Below are positions 43,065 to 51,435 of a DNA stretch of 64,000 nt, in pieces. How positions within the stretch are numbered: position 1 is the stretch's first letter; every line of letters starts with the position of its first letter. The stretch is from Flavobacteriales bacterium (GTDB lineage: Bacteria; Bacteroidota; Bacteroidia; UBA10329). The stretch lies in the NCBI GenBank assembly GCA_020635495.1, contig JACJZQ010000017.1:1-64000 (forward strand), in the 5' to 3' direction. The translations under genes were made by a program, and so were the position numbers. The notes under the pieces were generated by a model that saw only the letters and a list, made by a program, of their open reading frames with translations, searched no databases and was not told the origin of the DNA.

Positions 43065-43310
43065 TTACTTCAACCGTCTCACGGTCCAGCCCTTGTCGTT
43101 TACTTCGGTAAGCAGTTCAAACTTTCGGTTGTAACGTTTCTTTATGGTATAAATGGTCTGGCTGGGATGATACGTCTTTTTCCATTCCTCTTTGGGGAGG
43201 TAAAGTACCTCATCCACCTCCAACCGTAGCACCGCGGCCGCAAAGGCCGAACGTCTACCTCTTCCTCTCAGATTCATCTGAGCATATTCTTCGGGTGTAA
43301 GCTTTCTCAT
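43065..43310 (-). CDS. small basic protein of unknown function
   Basis: An 81-residue protein beginning MRKLTPEEYAQMNLRGRGR. The ATG at 43310 is preferred to an in-frame GTG at 43325, which lies in the first unit of the 21-bp array. The body LRLEVDEVLYLPKEEWKKTY, TIYTIKKRYNRKFEL and GWTVRRLK resembles a small Bacteroidota family seen in phage-like or accessory regions; the basic composition hints at nucleic-acid binding, but no known motif is seen. The 21-bp tandem array sits directly upstream, where its promoter would be. Confidence 0.6.
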   Translation of the reverse strand: MRKLTPEEYAQMNLRGRGRRSAFAAAVLRLEVDEVLYLPKEEWKKTYHPSQTIYTIKKRYNRKFELLTEVNDKGWTVRRLK

Positions 43311-43320
43311 TTCAAAGTTG

Positions 43321-43530
43321 TTCACAGTAAGTTATACATTAATTCGAAATAGTTATTGATTAATTCGCAATGGTTATCGATTAGATAGAAAAGGTTATCG
43401 ATTAAGTGGGAATGGTTTCTTTTTAGTTCGAAATAGTTCAAAGTTGTTCATAGTAAGTTTCTTTTTATTTCGAAATGGTTGTTGATTATGTCGAAATGGT
43501 TATCGATTAGATAGAAAAGGTTCTAACTGA
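43321..43530 (+). repeat. array of ten tandem 21-bp units
   Basis: Ten consecutive 21-bp units run from 43321 to 43530 without gaps. The consensus core is TCGAAATGGTTATCGATTA. Units 3, 8 and 9 (43384-43404, 43489-43509, 43510-43530) share long exact matches: a 27-base stretch recurs at 43370 and 43496. Units 1, 2, 3 and 8 match the core best; unit 4 and unit 6 share a diverged end. Twenty-one bases is two helical turns, so each unit shows the same face of the DNA. There are no unique spacers, so it is not a CRISPR array. Confidence 0.85.
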
Positions 43531-43557
43531 ACAGCAACCTTTTGTTGGGTCTGGCAC

Positions 43558-43582
43558 AAAAAAAAGCGGCCACTTTGGCCGC
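43558..43582 (-). terminator. orphan rho-independent terminator
   Basis: On the minus strand GCGGCCA and TGGCCGC form a perfect 7-bp stem followed by eight T. No intact minus-strand gene ends here; the nearest candidate is the short reading frame remnant ending at 43602. Confidence 0.75.
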
Positions 43583-43601
43583 ACAGAAGAGGGGGTACAG
43601 A

Positions 43602-43733
43602 CTAGGGTATGGTGTAAATGTCTTTGATGAATTGCATTTTGCCGTTTTGCTTTGTTGAAGCTTCTAAACAGCTATTTTTCAGCCTGTTAAACCAATGACC
43701 GACAGAACTGGCTAAAGAAAATGGATTCTTTAG
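43602..43733 (-). pseudogene. possible 3' remnant of a minus-strand gene
   Basis: A frame of about 43 codons without a start runs to a TAG at 43602-43604 and reads GHWFNRLKNSCLEASTKQNG near its middle, ending MQFIKDIYTIP. It stops 20 bases before a terminator of the same orientation, as a real 3' end would. Its upstream end coincides with the left boundary of the DUF4375 unit at 43740. An open frame this short can occur by chance, so support is weak. Confidence 0.25.
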
Positions 43734-43739
43734 TCAGTA

Positions 43740-44285
43740 GTTGGCAAACATTTTAAAAGCCGAAGCAAAATGGGACTATTCGACAGCCTTAAGAAAAAAT
43801 CGAGCGGACTTGACATTGACAAAATCCTAAATGAGCCAGATACCACGAACGCAATTATTGAGCTTGATGACTGGTTAAATGACAACTCAAACTATGGAAG
43901 TGACCTCGAAAAATTATCTCCGACAGGCAGAGTTGTACTAGTTGTTGAAAACCTTGAAAGGGAAATCAATAATGGTGGTTTTAACCAATTCTATTTCAAT
44001 TCAAGCGGTGATTATGCTCACGAAACGGTTGACTATTTGAAAAAAATTGGAGCCAATAAAACGGCAGAAATTGTCGAAACCGCAAACGCACAATGGCCAG
44101 ATGGAAACGTTCCGAAAGACCGAAATGACAGGCAAGAGACATTAGAAGAAATTGAAGTGGAAGCCGACCCAGTTTGGGAAGAGTGCGACACCAAGTTCTA
44201 TGAATATCAGGACGACATCGCAGGGCTACTGCTTGACTTAGTTAGAGCAAATCGCGCGGAATTTGAATAAAAAACGTTTGCCAAC
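43740..44285. mobile_element. cassette-like unit: inverted repeats around the DUF4375 gene
   Basis: GTTGGCAAAC (43740-43749) and GTTTGCCAAC (44276-44285) are a perfect 10-bp inverted repeat 20 bases before and 6 bases after the DUF4375 coding region. The unit is more AT-rich than its neighbours. There is no transposase or integrase. The arrangement recalls single-gene units in Bacteroidota bounded by short inverted repeats, but transfer is inferred, not shown. Confidence 0.4.
43770..44270 (+). CDS. DUF4375 domain protein
   Basis: A 166-residue acidic cytoplasmic protein. The DUF4375 block is NLEREINNGGFNQFYFNSSG followed by YAHETVDYLKKIGANKTAEI, the conserved N-G-G-F-x-Q-F and N-x-S-G pattern. 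DUF4375 folds are helical; some members occur as DNA-mimic (DMP19-like) proteins, and the acidic composition would fit that, but the role here is unknown. The gene is more AT-rich than its surroundings and is bounded by a 10-bp inverted repeat, suggesting it arrived separately. Confidence 0.8.
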   Translation: MGLFDSLKKKSSGLDIDKILNEPDTTNAIIELDDWLNDNSNYGSDLEKLSPTGRVVLVVENLEREINNGGFNQFYFNSSGDYAHETVDYLKKIGANKTAEIVETANAQWPDGNVPKDRNDRQETLEEIEVEADPVWEECDTKFYEYQDDIAGLLLDLVRANRAEFE

Positions 44286-44334
44286 ACCCGCTAAACCTAA
44301 TGCTTGTAACGGTACGTCAGTCGGGGCTTGGATG

Positions 44335-44367
44335 AGACCTGCTAGGTTTTCAAAACCTAGCAGGTCT
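44335..44367. repeat. 33-bp near-perfect palindrome
   Basis: Arms AGACCTGCTAGGTTTT and AAAACCTAGCAGGTCT are perfect over 16 bp with a single C between. Palindromes with this GACCTGCTAGGTTTT core are dispersed in other Bacteroidota genomes, as I recall. It lies between the DUF4375 gene and the moxR terminator. Confidence 0.8.
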
Positions 44368-44420
44368 GTGCAGCATACCAATGCATTATCTTTAGCGGTA
44401 CCCGTTGAGAACAAAACCAT

Positions 44421-44459
44421 AAAAAAGCCCCGCCAAGCAACTGCTTAGCGGGGCTTTTC
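44421..44459 (-). terminator. rho-independent terminator of the foldase-moxR operon
   Basis: On the minus strand AAGCCCCGC and GCGGGGCTT enclose a second short stem (AAGCA/TGCTT, one mismatch between), followed by T6. It is 35 bases after the moxR stop. Confidence 0.88.
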
Positions 44460-44493
44460 GCTTCATCTCTTCATTGCCTCATCACTCAAGCAA

Positions 44494-45465
44494 TCATCCT
44501 TTCACCAACTCGGCAATAATGTCCTCTACGGTTATGCCTTCTGCTTCGGCCTTGTAGTTACGCACAATACGGTGGCGCAGAATAGGCTCTGCCACAGCGC
44601 GTACATCGGCAATGTCTGGAGAGAACTTACCATTGATGGCCGCATGGCACTTGGCACCGATAATGAGGTATTGCGATGCACGTGGGCCAGCGCCCCAGTT
44701 CACAAACTCCTTTACTTTGGCATTGGCCATATCGGTGTTGGGGCGTGTGCTTGTAGCCAGTTTCACGGCATACTCAAATACGTTATCAGGTACCGGAATT
44801 CTTCTGATCAACTGTTGGAAAAAGATGATCTCTTCCGAACTCATAACCGGAGAGAGTTTCACCTTTTTATCGGTGGTGGTCAGCTTCACCACGTTCAATT
44901 CCTCTTCATAAGAAGGGTAATCCAACCATACGTTGAACATGAAACGGTCCAACTGCGCTTCTGGCAATGGGTACGTTCCTTCCTGTTCTATCGGGTTCTG
45001 CGTGGCAAGCACAAAGAATGGGTGAGGCAGTTGGTAACGTGTGCCACCTGCTGTTACCGCTTCTTCCTGCATGGCTTCCAACAGGGCGGCCTGTGTTTTA
45101 GGTGGCGTTCTGTTTATCTCATCTGCCAGAATGATGTTGGCAAACAAAGGTCCCTTTACGAATTTGAATTGTCGGTTATCGTCCAGAATCTCTGTACCGA
45201 TAATGTCTGAAGGCATGAGGTCTGGCGTAAACTGGATACGGTTGTAGGTCAATCCAAGCGCATCCGAAATGCTGTTTACCAGAAGGGTTTTTGCCAATCC
45301 GGGTACACCCACCAACAAGCAGTGCCCATGACTGAAAACAGAGATGAGCACGTTCTTAACCACCGCTTCTTGTCCAACAATGGCCTTGCCTATTTCTTTG
45401 GTCAGATTCTGGTAAGCACCCTGAAGTGCTTCCATTGCCTCTACGTCACTCTTGAATTGTGTCAT
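44494..45465 (-). CDS. MoxR family AAA+ ATPase
   Basis: A 323-residue MoxR-type AAA+ ATPase. Walker A is VGVPGLAKTLL, Walker B NIILADEINRTPPKTQ, sensor 1 FVLATQNPIEQEGTYPLPEAQ, with the C-terminal helical lid VRAVAEPILRHRI. MoxR proteins act as chaperones, often with DUF58 and von Willebrand A proteins. None of these partners are beside it here; instead it is the last gene after three SurA/PpiC foldases, three bases after the stop of the nearest one. Confidence 0.9.
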   Translation of the reverse strand: MTQFKSDVEAMEALQGAYQNLTKEIGKAIVGQEAVVKNVLISVFSHGHCLLVGVPGLAKTLLVNSISDALGLTYNRIQFTPDLMPSDIIGTEILDDNRQFKFVKGPLFANIILADEINRTPPKTQAALLEAMQEEAVTAGGTRYQLPHPFFVLATQNPIEQEGTYPLPEAQLDRFMFNVWLDYPSYEEELNVVKLTTTDKKVKLSPVMSSEEIIFFQQLIRRIPVPDNVFEYAVKLATSTRPNTDMANAKVKEFVNWGAGPRASQYLIIGAKCHAAINGKFSPDIADVRAVAEPILRHRIVRNYKAEAEGITVEDIIAELVKG

Positions 45466-45468
45466 TGT

Positions 45469-46821
45469 TCAGTTCTTATCCCAACGGTGAGCAAAAGGGC
45501 AGTCTTTGAACGAGTCATCAATACGGATGTACGTAGAAGCTGCCTTATCATTTATCCATTTTTCAATGACCCGGGTCTTTTTTTCTGCCAAGGCCGCCTG
45601 CTGAATTTTCTGGTAATCGTCTTTCATATTGGCCACGTGGGGCTCCGTACGCGATTTCAGATAATACAGGTTGTAAGATTCCTTTCCATCTGGAGACTGG
45701 GCTTTCACAGCCTTCGAAATATCGCCAGGTTGCATGTCTTCTATGGTCAGGAACAACCGCTGATCAATGGAGCCTAATTGGTCCATATCGAACACAGGCG
45801 CACCCGTCATCGGGTTGAACATCATGCCGCCATTGAGTTTGCTCTCCTCATCATCAGAGAATTTCTCTGCGGCTGCCGCGAAGGTTATTTTGCCAGCATC
45901 GATGAGTCCGTGAATACTGTCCAGGAAAACACGTGCTTTCTCCAGGTCTTCCTCAGAAGTTTTGGGGCGGATAAGGATGTGACGCACATTGATCTGCTCG
46001 CCACGTCTTTCCAACATTTCCATAAAGTGGAATCCGAAACTGGTTTCAAAAACGTCAGATATCGAGTCTTCCTTCAAACGGAATGCAACGGCATCAAACT
46101 CCGGAACCATCATTCCACGGGTAAAGAAACCGAGGTCGCCACCGTTCTTTGATGAGCCTGGGTCTTCCGAATACAGAATGGCCAAGGCGCGGAAACTTTC
46201 TCCATTCACCACACGGTCTCTGAGTTCTTCGGCCTTGGCTCTGGCCGTTGCGCGTTGCTCTTTGGTTATCTCCGGTCTGCGCATGATCTTCCCGATCTCT
46301 ATTTCGGTGTTGATATACGGCAAACTGTCTTTCGGAATCTTGTTGAAGTACGCTCTGGTCTCTGCTGGAGTGACTTTGATGTCTCCGGTAATCTGCTGCT
46401 GCATGCGCTGGGAGAGCAGTTGTTCTTTGATCAGTTCTCGGAACTCATCCTTGATCTCCAGAATGGACTTTTCATAGTATTCTTCCAACTTTTCTTGCGA
46501 ACCTAGCTGCGCAATGAAGTACTCCAATCTGCGCGAGAGTTCGTCTTCCACCTCGCCATCAGACACGTTCAAACTATCCACTTTGGCGCGATGTAGCAAC
46601 AGGTTGCCGTAGAGCAACTCCTCAAAAATGATGCATCTAGAATCATCATCTGGAGAATACCCCGAAGCCAGCATTTGCAGGTACTGCGTTTCCAATTCAG
46701 ATTGCAGCGTGATGTTGCCACCCACAACCGCAATCACCTTATCGATGGTCTGCGGCTCGTCTTGCGCCACAGCAGCCAACGATATGAAACTGGCCAGTAT
46801 TACCGTGAGAATTCGCTTCAT
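45469..46821 (-). CDS. SurA-like peptidyl-prolyl isomerase
   Basis: A 450-residue periplasmic foldase. The ATG at 46821 begins the signal peptide MKRILTVILASFISLAAVA; the longer reading overlaps the upstream gene. An N-terminal SurA chaperone domain (ITLQSELETQYLQMLASG, IIFEELLYGNLLL) is followed by one clear PpiC rotamase domain (ALAILYSEDPGSSKNGGDLGFFT, MVPEFDAVAFRL) and a second more diverged one (INVRHILIRPK). It assists outer-membrane protein folding. It starts one base after the stop of the lipoprotein foldase gene. Confidence 0.88.
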   Translation of the reverse strand: MKRILTVILASFISLAAVAQDEPQTIDKVIAVVGGNITLQSELETQYLQMLASGYSPDDDSRCIIFEELLYGNLLLHRAKVDSLNVSDGEVEDELSRRLEYFIAQLGSQEKLEEYYEKSILEIKDEFRELIKEQLLSQRMQQQITGDIKVTPAETRAYFNKIPKDSLPYINTEIEIGKIMRRPEITKEQRATARAKAEELRDRVVNGESFRALAILYSEDPGSSKNGGDLGFFTRGMMVPEFDAVAFRLKEDSISDVFETSFGFHFMEMLERRGEQINVRHILIRPKTSEEDLEKARVFLDSIHGLIDAGKITFAAAAEKFSDDEESKLNGGMMFNPMTGAPVFDMDQLGSIDQRLFLTIEDMQPGDISKAVKAQSPDGKESYNLYYLKSRTEPHVANMKDDYQKIQQAALAEKKTRVIEKWINDKAASTYIRIDDSFKDCPFAHRWDKN

Positions 46822-46822
46822 G

Positions 46823-47683
46823 TCAATTCTGTAGTATCTGGAATTCATTCTTATTGATTGCTTCATTCAAAATATCCTTCTCCAACTTGCGAACAAGCTC
46901 CAGTTTACGTTGGTTCAAAAGTATGTTTCTGATGTTCTGTTTCTCAAACTCCAGAGGAGAAACACTGTTCTTGTATTTGATCTCCTTCACATCAATGATA
47001 TAATGTCCCGTTGTGTCCTGAACGTGGGCGTAGTTGTAAACAGAGAAGTAGTTCATGTTGAGGTAGGAGGTGTTAGGGATCTTGGCGAGCAGTTCATCAA
47101 AAGGCACCCATACCTCATCATTCAGGTGGTATTGCTTAGCATGCTGAATGCAGAATTCCTCCAATTTCTCCCGGTCGTCCTCTTTGTCAGACCGACTCCA
47201 CTTTCTCACTTTCTCCACGTCTTTCGAGTCTCTATCCAACACAATGAGTTTAGCACGGGTAATGTTGCTCTGTAACTCGAAATCGTCTTTGTTATTGTCG
47301 TAGTATTCACTGATCTGAGCAGAAGTAACAGCCGTATCCAACAGCTGACGCAATAACTTGCTCTGATATTTGTAGATGATCAGCGATCTACGGTATTCTT
47401 CCAATTGGGCGTTGACGTCCTTTTCTTCCAACGAAAGGTTCAACTCAGCTTTATCCAACAACAGCATCTGCGTTGCCCAAGATTCAATAAAACCATTCAC
47501 GAAATTGAGGCTGTCTTCTGATGAAAGCTTTTCTGGAAGCGCTGCCTCAAGATCTTCCAAGTACAGATTGCGCTCTTTTACTTGGGCAATTACCACACGG
47601 TCATCGGGTTCTTTAAAAACATCGCACCCCACTGAGAATGTCAGCAGGGTGAGAAATAAAACCGTTGTGGTTGAGTAATTCAA
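46823..47683 (-). CDS. PpiC/SurA-like lipoprotein lacking a clear rotamase domain
   Basis: A 286-residue lipoprotein: signal peptide with lipobox LTFSVGC, then a helical SurA-N-like chaperone region (NFVNGFIESWATQMLLLDKA, LEEYRRSLIIYKYQSKLL) and a C-terminal part with the helix pattern of the family, but no rotamase signature. It is probably a chaperone-only member. It is the second of three consecutive foldase genes, starting four bases after the 657-residue one. Confidence 0.78.
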   Translation of the reverse strand: MNYSTTTVLFLTLLTFSVGCDVFKEPDDRVVIAQVKERNLYLEDLEAALPEKLSSEDSLNFVNGFIESWATQMLLLDKAELNLSLEEKDVNAQLEEYRRSLIIYKYQSKLLRQLLDTAVTSAQISEYYDNNKDDFELQSNITRAKLIVLDRDSKDVEKVRKWSRSDKEDDREKLEEFCIQHAKQYHLNDEVWVPFDELLAKIPNTSYLNMNYFSVYNYAHVQDTTGHYIIDVKEIKYKNSVSPLEFEKQNIRNILLNQRKLELVRKLEKDILNEAINKNEFQILQN

Positions 47684-47687
47684 TCGA

Positions 47688-49661
47688 TTATTTGATCTGC
47701 TTGAGCAGGTCAGCGTTGGCTGTGTACTTATACTTTTCTCTCAACTCTTTTATCCATTCCTTCTCCAGGTAATTCTGGTATTCTGCCGTAACAAGACCCC
47801 TTGCTTCTTTCAAGGTCTTTGGTGTTGGCTCAATCACTTCTTTTACCAGAACATACACATCGTTGTCACCATCTTTAAATGGGCCTTGAAGTCCTTTTTC
47901 CCAATTAACCTGCTTCAGAATTTCTTCTTCATCCTCTTGATACTTGTCAGATTCTATCCTCAAGTTAAGTGCTGAATTAACGTTGAATTCCTTCAGAATC
48001 TCATCTTTAGAAGGACTGTCTTGCTTCCACTTCTTGCTTCTTTTCTTCAACGTCTTCTCAAGACTTGGTTTGATGGAATCGTTCTGGCAGTAGTACAACT
48101 CGGCATCCAATCTCTTACCCCACATGAACTTGTCTCTGTTCTGGTCGTGGAAGGCCTTCAGACCGGCAGTATCCTTAACCGCTTTAGACCAGACTTTCTC
48201 GTCCGTTAGGTCGAAAAGAAGAATACCATCACGATACTCCTTCAGAAGCGCTTTGTATTCTGGATGCTTTTCTGGCAACTTACTTTCTTCAAATGCCAAC
48301 AAACTCTCCTGAACGTACTGATTATACATGCCGTTCATAACCACCAAGAGGTCTTCCTCTCTTCTTCTGGTCTGGTGTGTGCCGATGTAATTGGCAAAAT
48401 CTCCTTGTGTGTATTTCTTGTCTCCGATAGAGAAAAGCATGCCGCCAAGATCTTTTGCTTTGGCAGCATCCCATTTGCCTTCAATAAGCGTTGAATCGAG
48501 AAGGGCACCAATGGCGTCCAAGTTGCCTCTGTTTTCGGTGAAACCGTTTTCTTTCTTCACCCGATTCAGAACAACCGTTTGACTCATCTGAGAACGACTG
48601 TCTTTAGAAACTTTGGCACTCAAATTTGCCTCGCTGTCCTCGAAAGACGCAACAGGAATTCTTTCCAATCTTTTAACGATGTGCCATCCGTATTCCGTCA
48701 GAACAGGCTCAGAGTAATCGCCATCTTCCTTCAGTCCGAATGCCGCAGCCTCAAATTCAGGAACCATTCTTCCCGTCCCGAAAGTTGGAAGTGCTCCGCC
48801 TTTGTCAGCAGAACCTCGGTCCTCAGAATACTTCTTAGCAAGGTCTTCGAAATTCTTGCCGCTATCAAGAAGGCCTTTCACCTCATCTATCTTGGTTTTG
48901 GCTTCTTTGATCTGCTCTTCCGTTGCTTCAGGGCCGGTTTTGATCATGATGTGAGCTGCTCTCATTTCTCCTTGAGCATCTCGTTTATCAACTACTTTGA
49001 TGATGTGGTAACCGAATCGGGTTCTGACCGGCTCACTGATCTCCCCGACCGGGGTGTTATAAGCAGCAGTCTCAAACGGATAAACCATTCTTAGAACGGA
49101 GAACCAGCCTAGGTCTCCGCCATTGTCTTTTGCAGATGGGTCTTGAGAATGCTTTTTGGCCAACGAGGCAAAATTCCCACCCTTCATGGCCTGCTTGCGG
49201 ATGCTCATGATCTCGTTGTACACTTTCAGCGTGTCCTTTGGCAAGGCATCTGGCCCGATCTTCAAAAGAATATGGCTGGCTCTAATATCTTTCAGAGAAC
49301 GCTCATATGCTTCTTCGATCAGTTTTTCAGTAACCTCTTTGTCTGTCAGGTAAGGTTTGGCCAATTGCTTTTGGTAACCTTTCAATTCCTGAATGAACTT
49401 TTTAACCGTGTCCATTCCCAATGATTCGGCTTCGCGAACTTTCAACCTGAAGTTGATGTACAGTTCCAAGTACTCCTTCAGGTCTTCTTGGTCAACTACA
49501 TCATCACGGTTGTTCTTTTTGTAAACCGCTTCAAATTCGGAAAGCGAAATGTTCTGCCCATCAACGGTCAGTAGAACAGGATCTTTCTCTTGCGCGAAAA
49601 GACCAACACTACCGATCAGTAGGGCAATTAGCAGGGTTGTTTTCAAGACATTGTTCTTCAT
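47688..49661 (-). CDS. two-domain PpiC/SurA-type peptidyl-prolyl isomerase
   Basis: A 657-residue exported foldase. The ATG at 49661 opens a signal peptide (KTTLLIALLIGSVGLFAQ). After a SurA-N-like part (YLELYINFRLKVREAESLG) come two complete PpiC rotamase domains: IRASHILLKIGPDALPKDT with KHSQDPSAKDNGGDLGWF, and MRAAHIMIKTGPEATEEQ with KYSEDRGSADKGGALPTFG. The C-terminal third is helical. It heads the foldase-moxR operon and probably supports outer-membrane or T9SS substrate folding. Confidence 0.88.
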   Translation of the reverse strand: MKNNVLKTTLLIALLIGSVGLFAQEKDPVLLTVDGQNISLSEFEAVYKKNNRDDVVDQEDLKEYLELYINFRLKVREAESLGMDTVKKFIQELKGYQKQLAKPYLTDKEVTEKLIEEAYERSLKDIRASHILLKIGPDALPKDTLKVYNEIMSIRKQAMKGGNFASLAKKHSQDPSAKDNGGDLGWFSVLRMVYPFETAAYNTPVGEISEPVRTRFGYHIIKVVDKRDAQGEMRAAHIMIKTGPEATEEQIKEAKTKIDEVKGLLDSGKNFEDLAKKYSEDRGSADKGGALPTFGTGRMVPEFEAAAFGLKEDGDYSEPVLTEYGWHIVKRLERIPVASFEDSEANLSAKVSKDSRSQMSQTVVLNRVKKENGFTENRGNLDAIGALLDSTLIEGKWDAAKAKDLGGMLFSIGDKKYTQGDFANYIGTHQTRRREEDLLVVMNGMYNQYVQESLLAFEESKLPEKHPEYKALLKEYRDGILLFDLTDEKVWSKAVKDTAGLKAFHDQNRDKFMWGKRLDAELYYCQNDSIKPSLEKTLKKRSKKWKQDSPSKDEILKEFNVNSALNLRIESDKYQEDEEEILKQVNWEKGLQGPFKDGDNDVYVLVKEVIEPTPKTLKEARGLVTAEYQNYLEKEWIKELREKYKYTANADLLKQIK

Positions 49662-49827
49662 CTTCTCATAGGTTTGATTATCGGGTCGCAAAAATAGAAA
49701 TTTGAGTATGCTGGTAAAGCCTTTTGAGTTGCAATACCAAGCACCGCATGTTGCACGAGAAAGAATACGGTCTGTTTTGTGATTTTTTAAGACCGTTGGA
49801 AGATGAATTCTAGGCAGAAATTAACTC

Positions 49828-51297
49828 CTAAGGACTGTAATTCGGTGCTTCGCTAGTAATGGTAACTCCGTGCGGATGACTTTCTCTGAAACCTGCCGGA
49901 GATATCTTGATGAATTTGGCGTTCTGCAGATCTGTGATGGTTTTTGCACCGCAGTAGCCCATACCGGCTCTTAACCCGCCAACTATCTGGTACATCACCT
50001 CGGTCAGAGTTCCTTTATACGGAACGCGCCCCACAATACCTTCAGGAACGAGTTTCTTCACATCGTCCTCCGCATCTTGGAAATAACGGTCTTTTGAACC
50101 TTTCTGCATGGCCTCCAATGAACCCATGCCTCGGTAGGTTTTGAACTTTCTACCTTCAAGAATGATAGTTCTGCCTGGAGATTCCTCAGTTCCGGCAAAC
50201 ATGCTACCGGCCATTACCACATCGGCTCCTGCCACCATGGCTTTTACAATGTCACCAGTAAATTTCACACCACCATCCGCAATAACAGGAACGCCTGTTC
50301 CTTTGAGTGCGTTGGCCACATCCATAACGGCTGTAAGCTGTGGAACACCCACTCCGGCAATGATCCGTGTAGTACAGATAGACCCAGGGCCGATTCCCAC
50401 CTTGACAGCATCGGCACCATGTTCAACCAACATTTTGGCTGCATCTGCCGTGGCAATGTTTCCTACAACCACTTGAAGATTCGGGAATGCCGCTTTGGCT
50501 TTTTTCAACGCATCCAAAACTCCTTTAGAATGACCGTGTGCCGTATCAATTATGATGGCATCAACTCCTACAGCCTCCAAAGCCGTAACTCGGTCAAGCA
50601 TATCGGGCGTTACACCCACTGCAGCAGCAACGCGCAACCTGCCGTGTTTGTCTTTACACGCATTCGGTCGAAGCTTGGTTTTGATAAGGTCCTTATAGGT
50701 TATAAGCCCAACGAGCTTGTAATTCTTATCTACTACAGGAAGCTTTTCAATTCGGTGTTGTTGCAGAATGGCTTCTGTCTTTTGAATGTCTTGGACTTCT
50801 GTGGTAGTGATCAGATTCTCAGAGGTCATCAATTCACTGATCGGGCGCTTCATGTTCTTCTCGAAACGTAGGTCGCGATTCGTAATGATGCCAACCAGTT
50901 TGTGGTTGTCATCCACAACTGGAATACCACCGATCTTGTATTCGCGCATCATGTTTTCGGCATCGCCAACAAGCGCATCGGCTTTCAGTGTCACAGGGTC
51001 CAAGATCATACCGCTTTCGGCACGCTTCACCTTACGCACTTCCAAAGCCTGTTGCTCAATGGTCATGTTCTTATGAATGACCCCGATGCCACCTTCCTGT
51101 GCTATGGCAATGGCCATTGCGGCTTCGGTAACCGTGTCCATTGCGGCAGAAACTATCGGTACATTGATTATGATGTCTCGGGTGAATTTGCTGCTGATGT
51201 TAACATCGCGCGGCATCACTTCAGAATAGGCTGGTACTAAGAGAACATCGTCATAGGTAAGTCCCTCTCCTTGGAACTTTTCTGGGTCTAACGACAT
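49828..51297 (-). CDS. guaB: inosine-5'-monophosphate dehydrogenase
   Basis: A 489-residue cytoplasmic enzyme oxidising IMP to XMP, the committed step of GMP synthesis. The TIM barrel starts at GLTYDDVLLVPAYSEVMP, two CBS domains lie at about residues 95-215 (GGIPVVDDNHKLVGIITNRD and LPVVDKNYKLVGLITYKD), the catalytic Cys is in GIGPGSICTTRI, and the flap includes YRGMGSLEAM and KRVPYKG-like GRVPYKGT. The ATG at 51297 is chosen, as the family begins near DPEKFQGEGLTYDD; the longer reading crosses the promoter. Confidence 0.95.
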   Translation of the reverse strand: MSLDPEKFQGEGLTYDDVLLVPAYSEVMPRDVNISSKFTRDIIINVPIVSAAMDTVTEAAMAIAIAQEGGIGVIHKNMTIEQQALEVRKVKRAESGMILDPVTLKADALVGDAENMMREYKIGGIPVVDDNHKLVGIITNRDLRFEKNMKRPISELMTSENLITTTEVQDIQKTEAILQQHRIEKLPVVDKNYKLVGLITYKDLIKTKLRPNACKDKHGRLRVAAAVGVTPDMLDRVTALEAVGVDAIIIDTAHGHSKGVLDALKKAKAAFPNLQVVVGNIATADAAKMLVEHGADAVKVGIGPGSICTTRIIAGVGVPQLTAVMDVANALKGTGVPVIADGGVKFTGDIVKAMVAGADVVMAGSMFAGTEESPGRTIILEGRKFKTYRGMGSLEAMQKGSKDRYFQDAEDDVKKLVPEGIVGRVPYKGTLTEVMYQIVGGLRAGMGYCGAKTITDLQNAKFIKISPAGFRESHPHGVTITSEAPNYSP

Positions 51298-51331
51298 GGG
51301 CGAATTTTTTCCGTTGCGAATAAAATTCGTG

Positions 51332-51339
51332 CAAATGTA
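51332..51339 (-). promoter_or_regulatory. -7 promoter box of guaB
   Basis: TACATTTG matches TAnnTTTG and lies 34 bases upstream of the guaB ATG. Confidence 0.5.
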
Positions 51340-51410
51340 AGGTTTTAGACCGCGAAAAGGAAAGCCGGTGACGCTTTTCGGAAACAACTTTTTCCAGATG
51401 GTTCATTCCT

Positions 51411-51418
51411 TATTTTTG
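51411..51418 (+). promoter_or_regulatory. -7 promoter box of the lipoprotein-GMC-phosphatase operon
   Basis: TATTTTTG matches TAnnTTTG and lies 17 bases before the ATG at 51436. Confidence 0.5.
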
Positions 51419-51435
51419 AGCGATAACGCAACAGA

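Noticed and set aside
43321..43530. CRISPR array
   Set aside because: The 21-bp units are directly abutting, without spacers, and no cas genes are present.
44238..44420. 60-codon minus-strand frame between DUF4375 and moxR
   Set aside because: It is made of the 33-bp palindrome and overlaps the DUF4375 end; no family resemblance.
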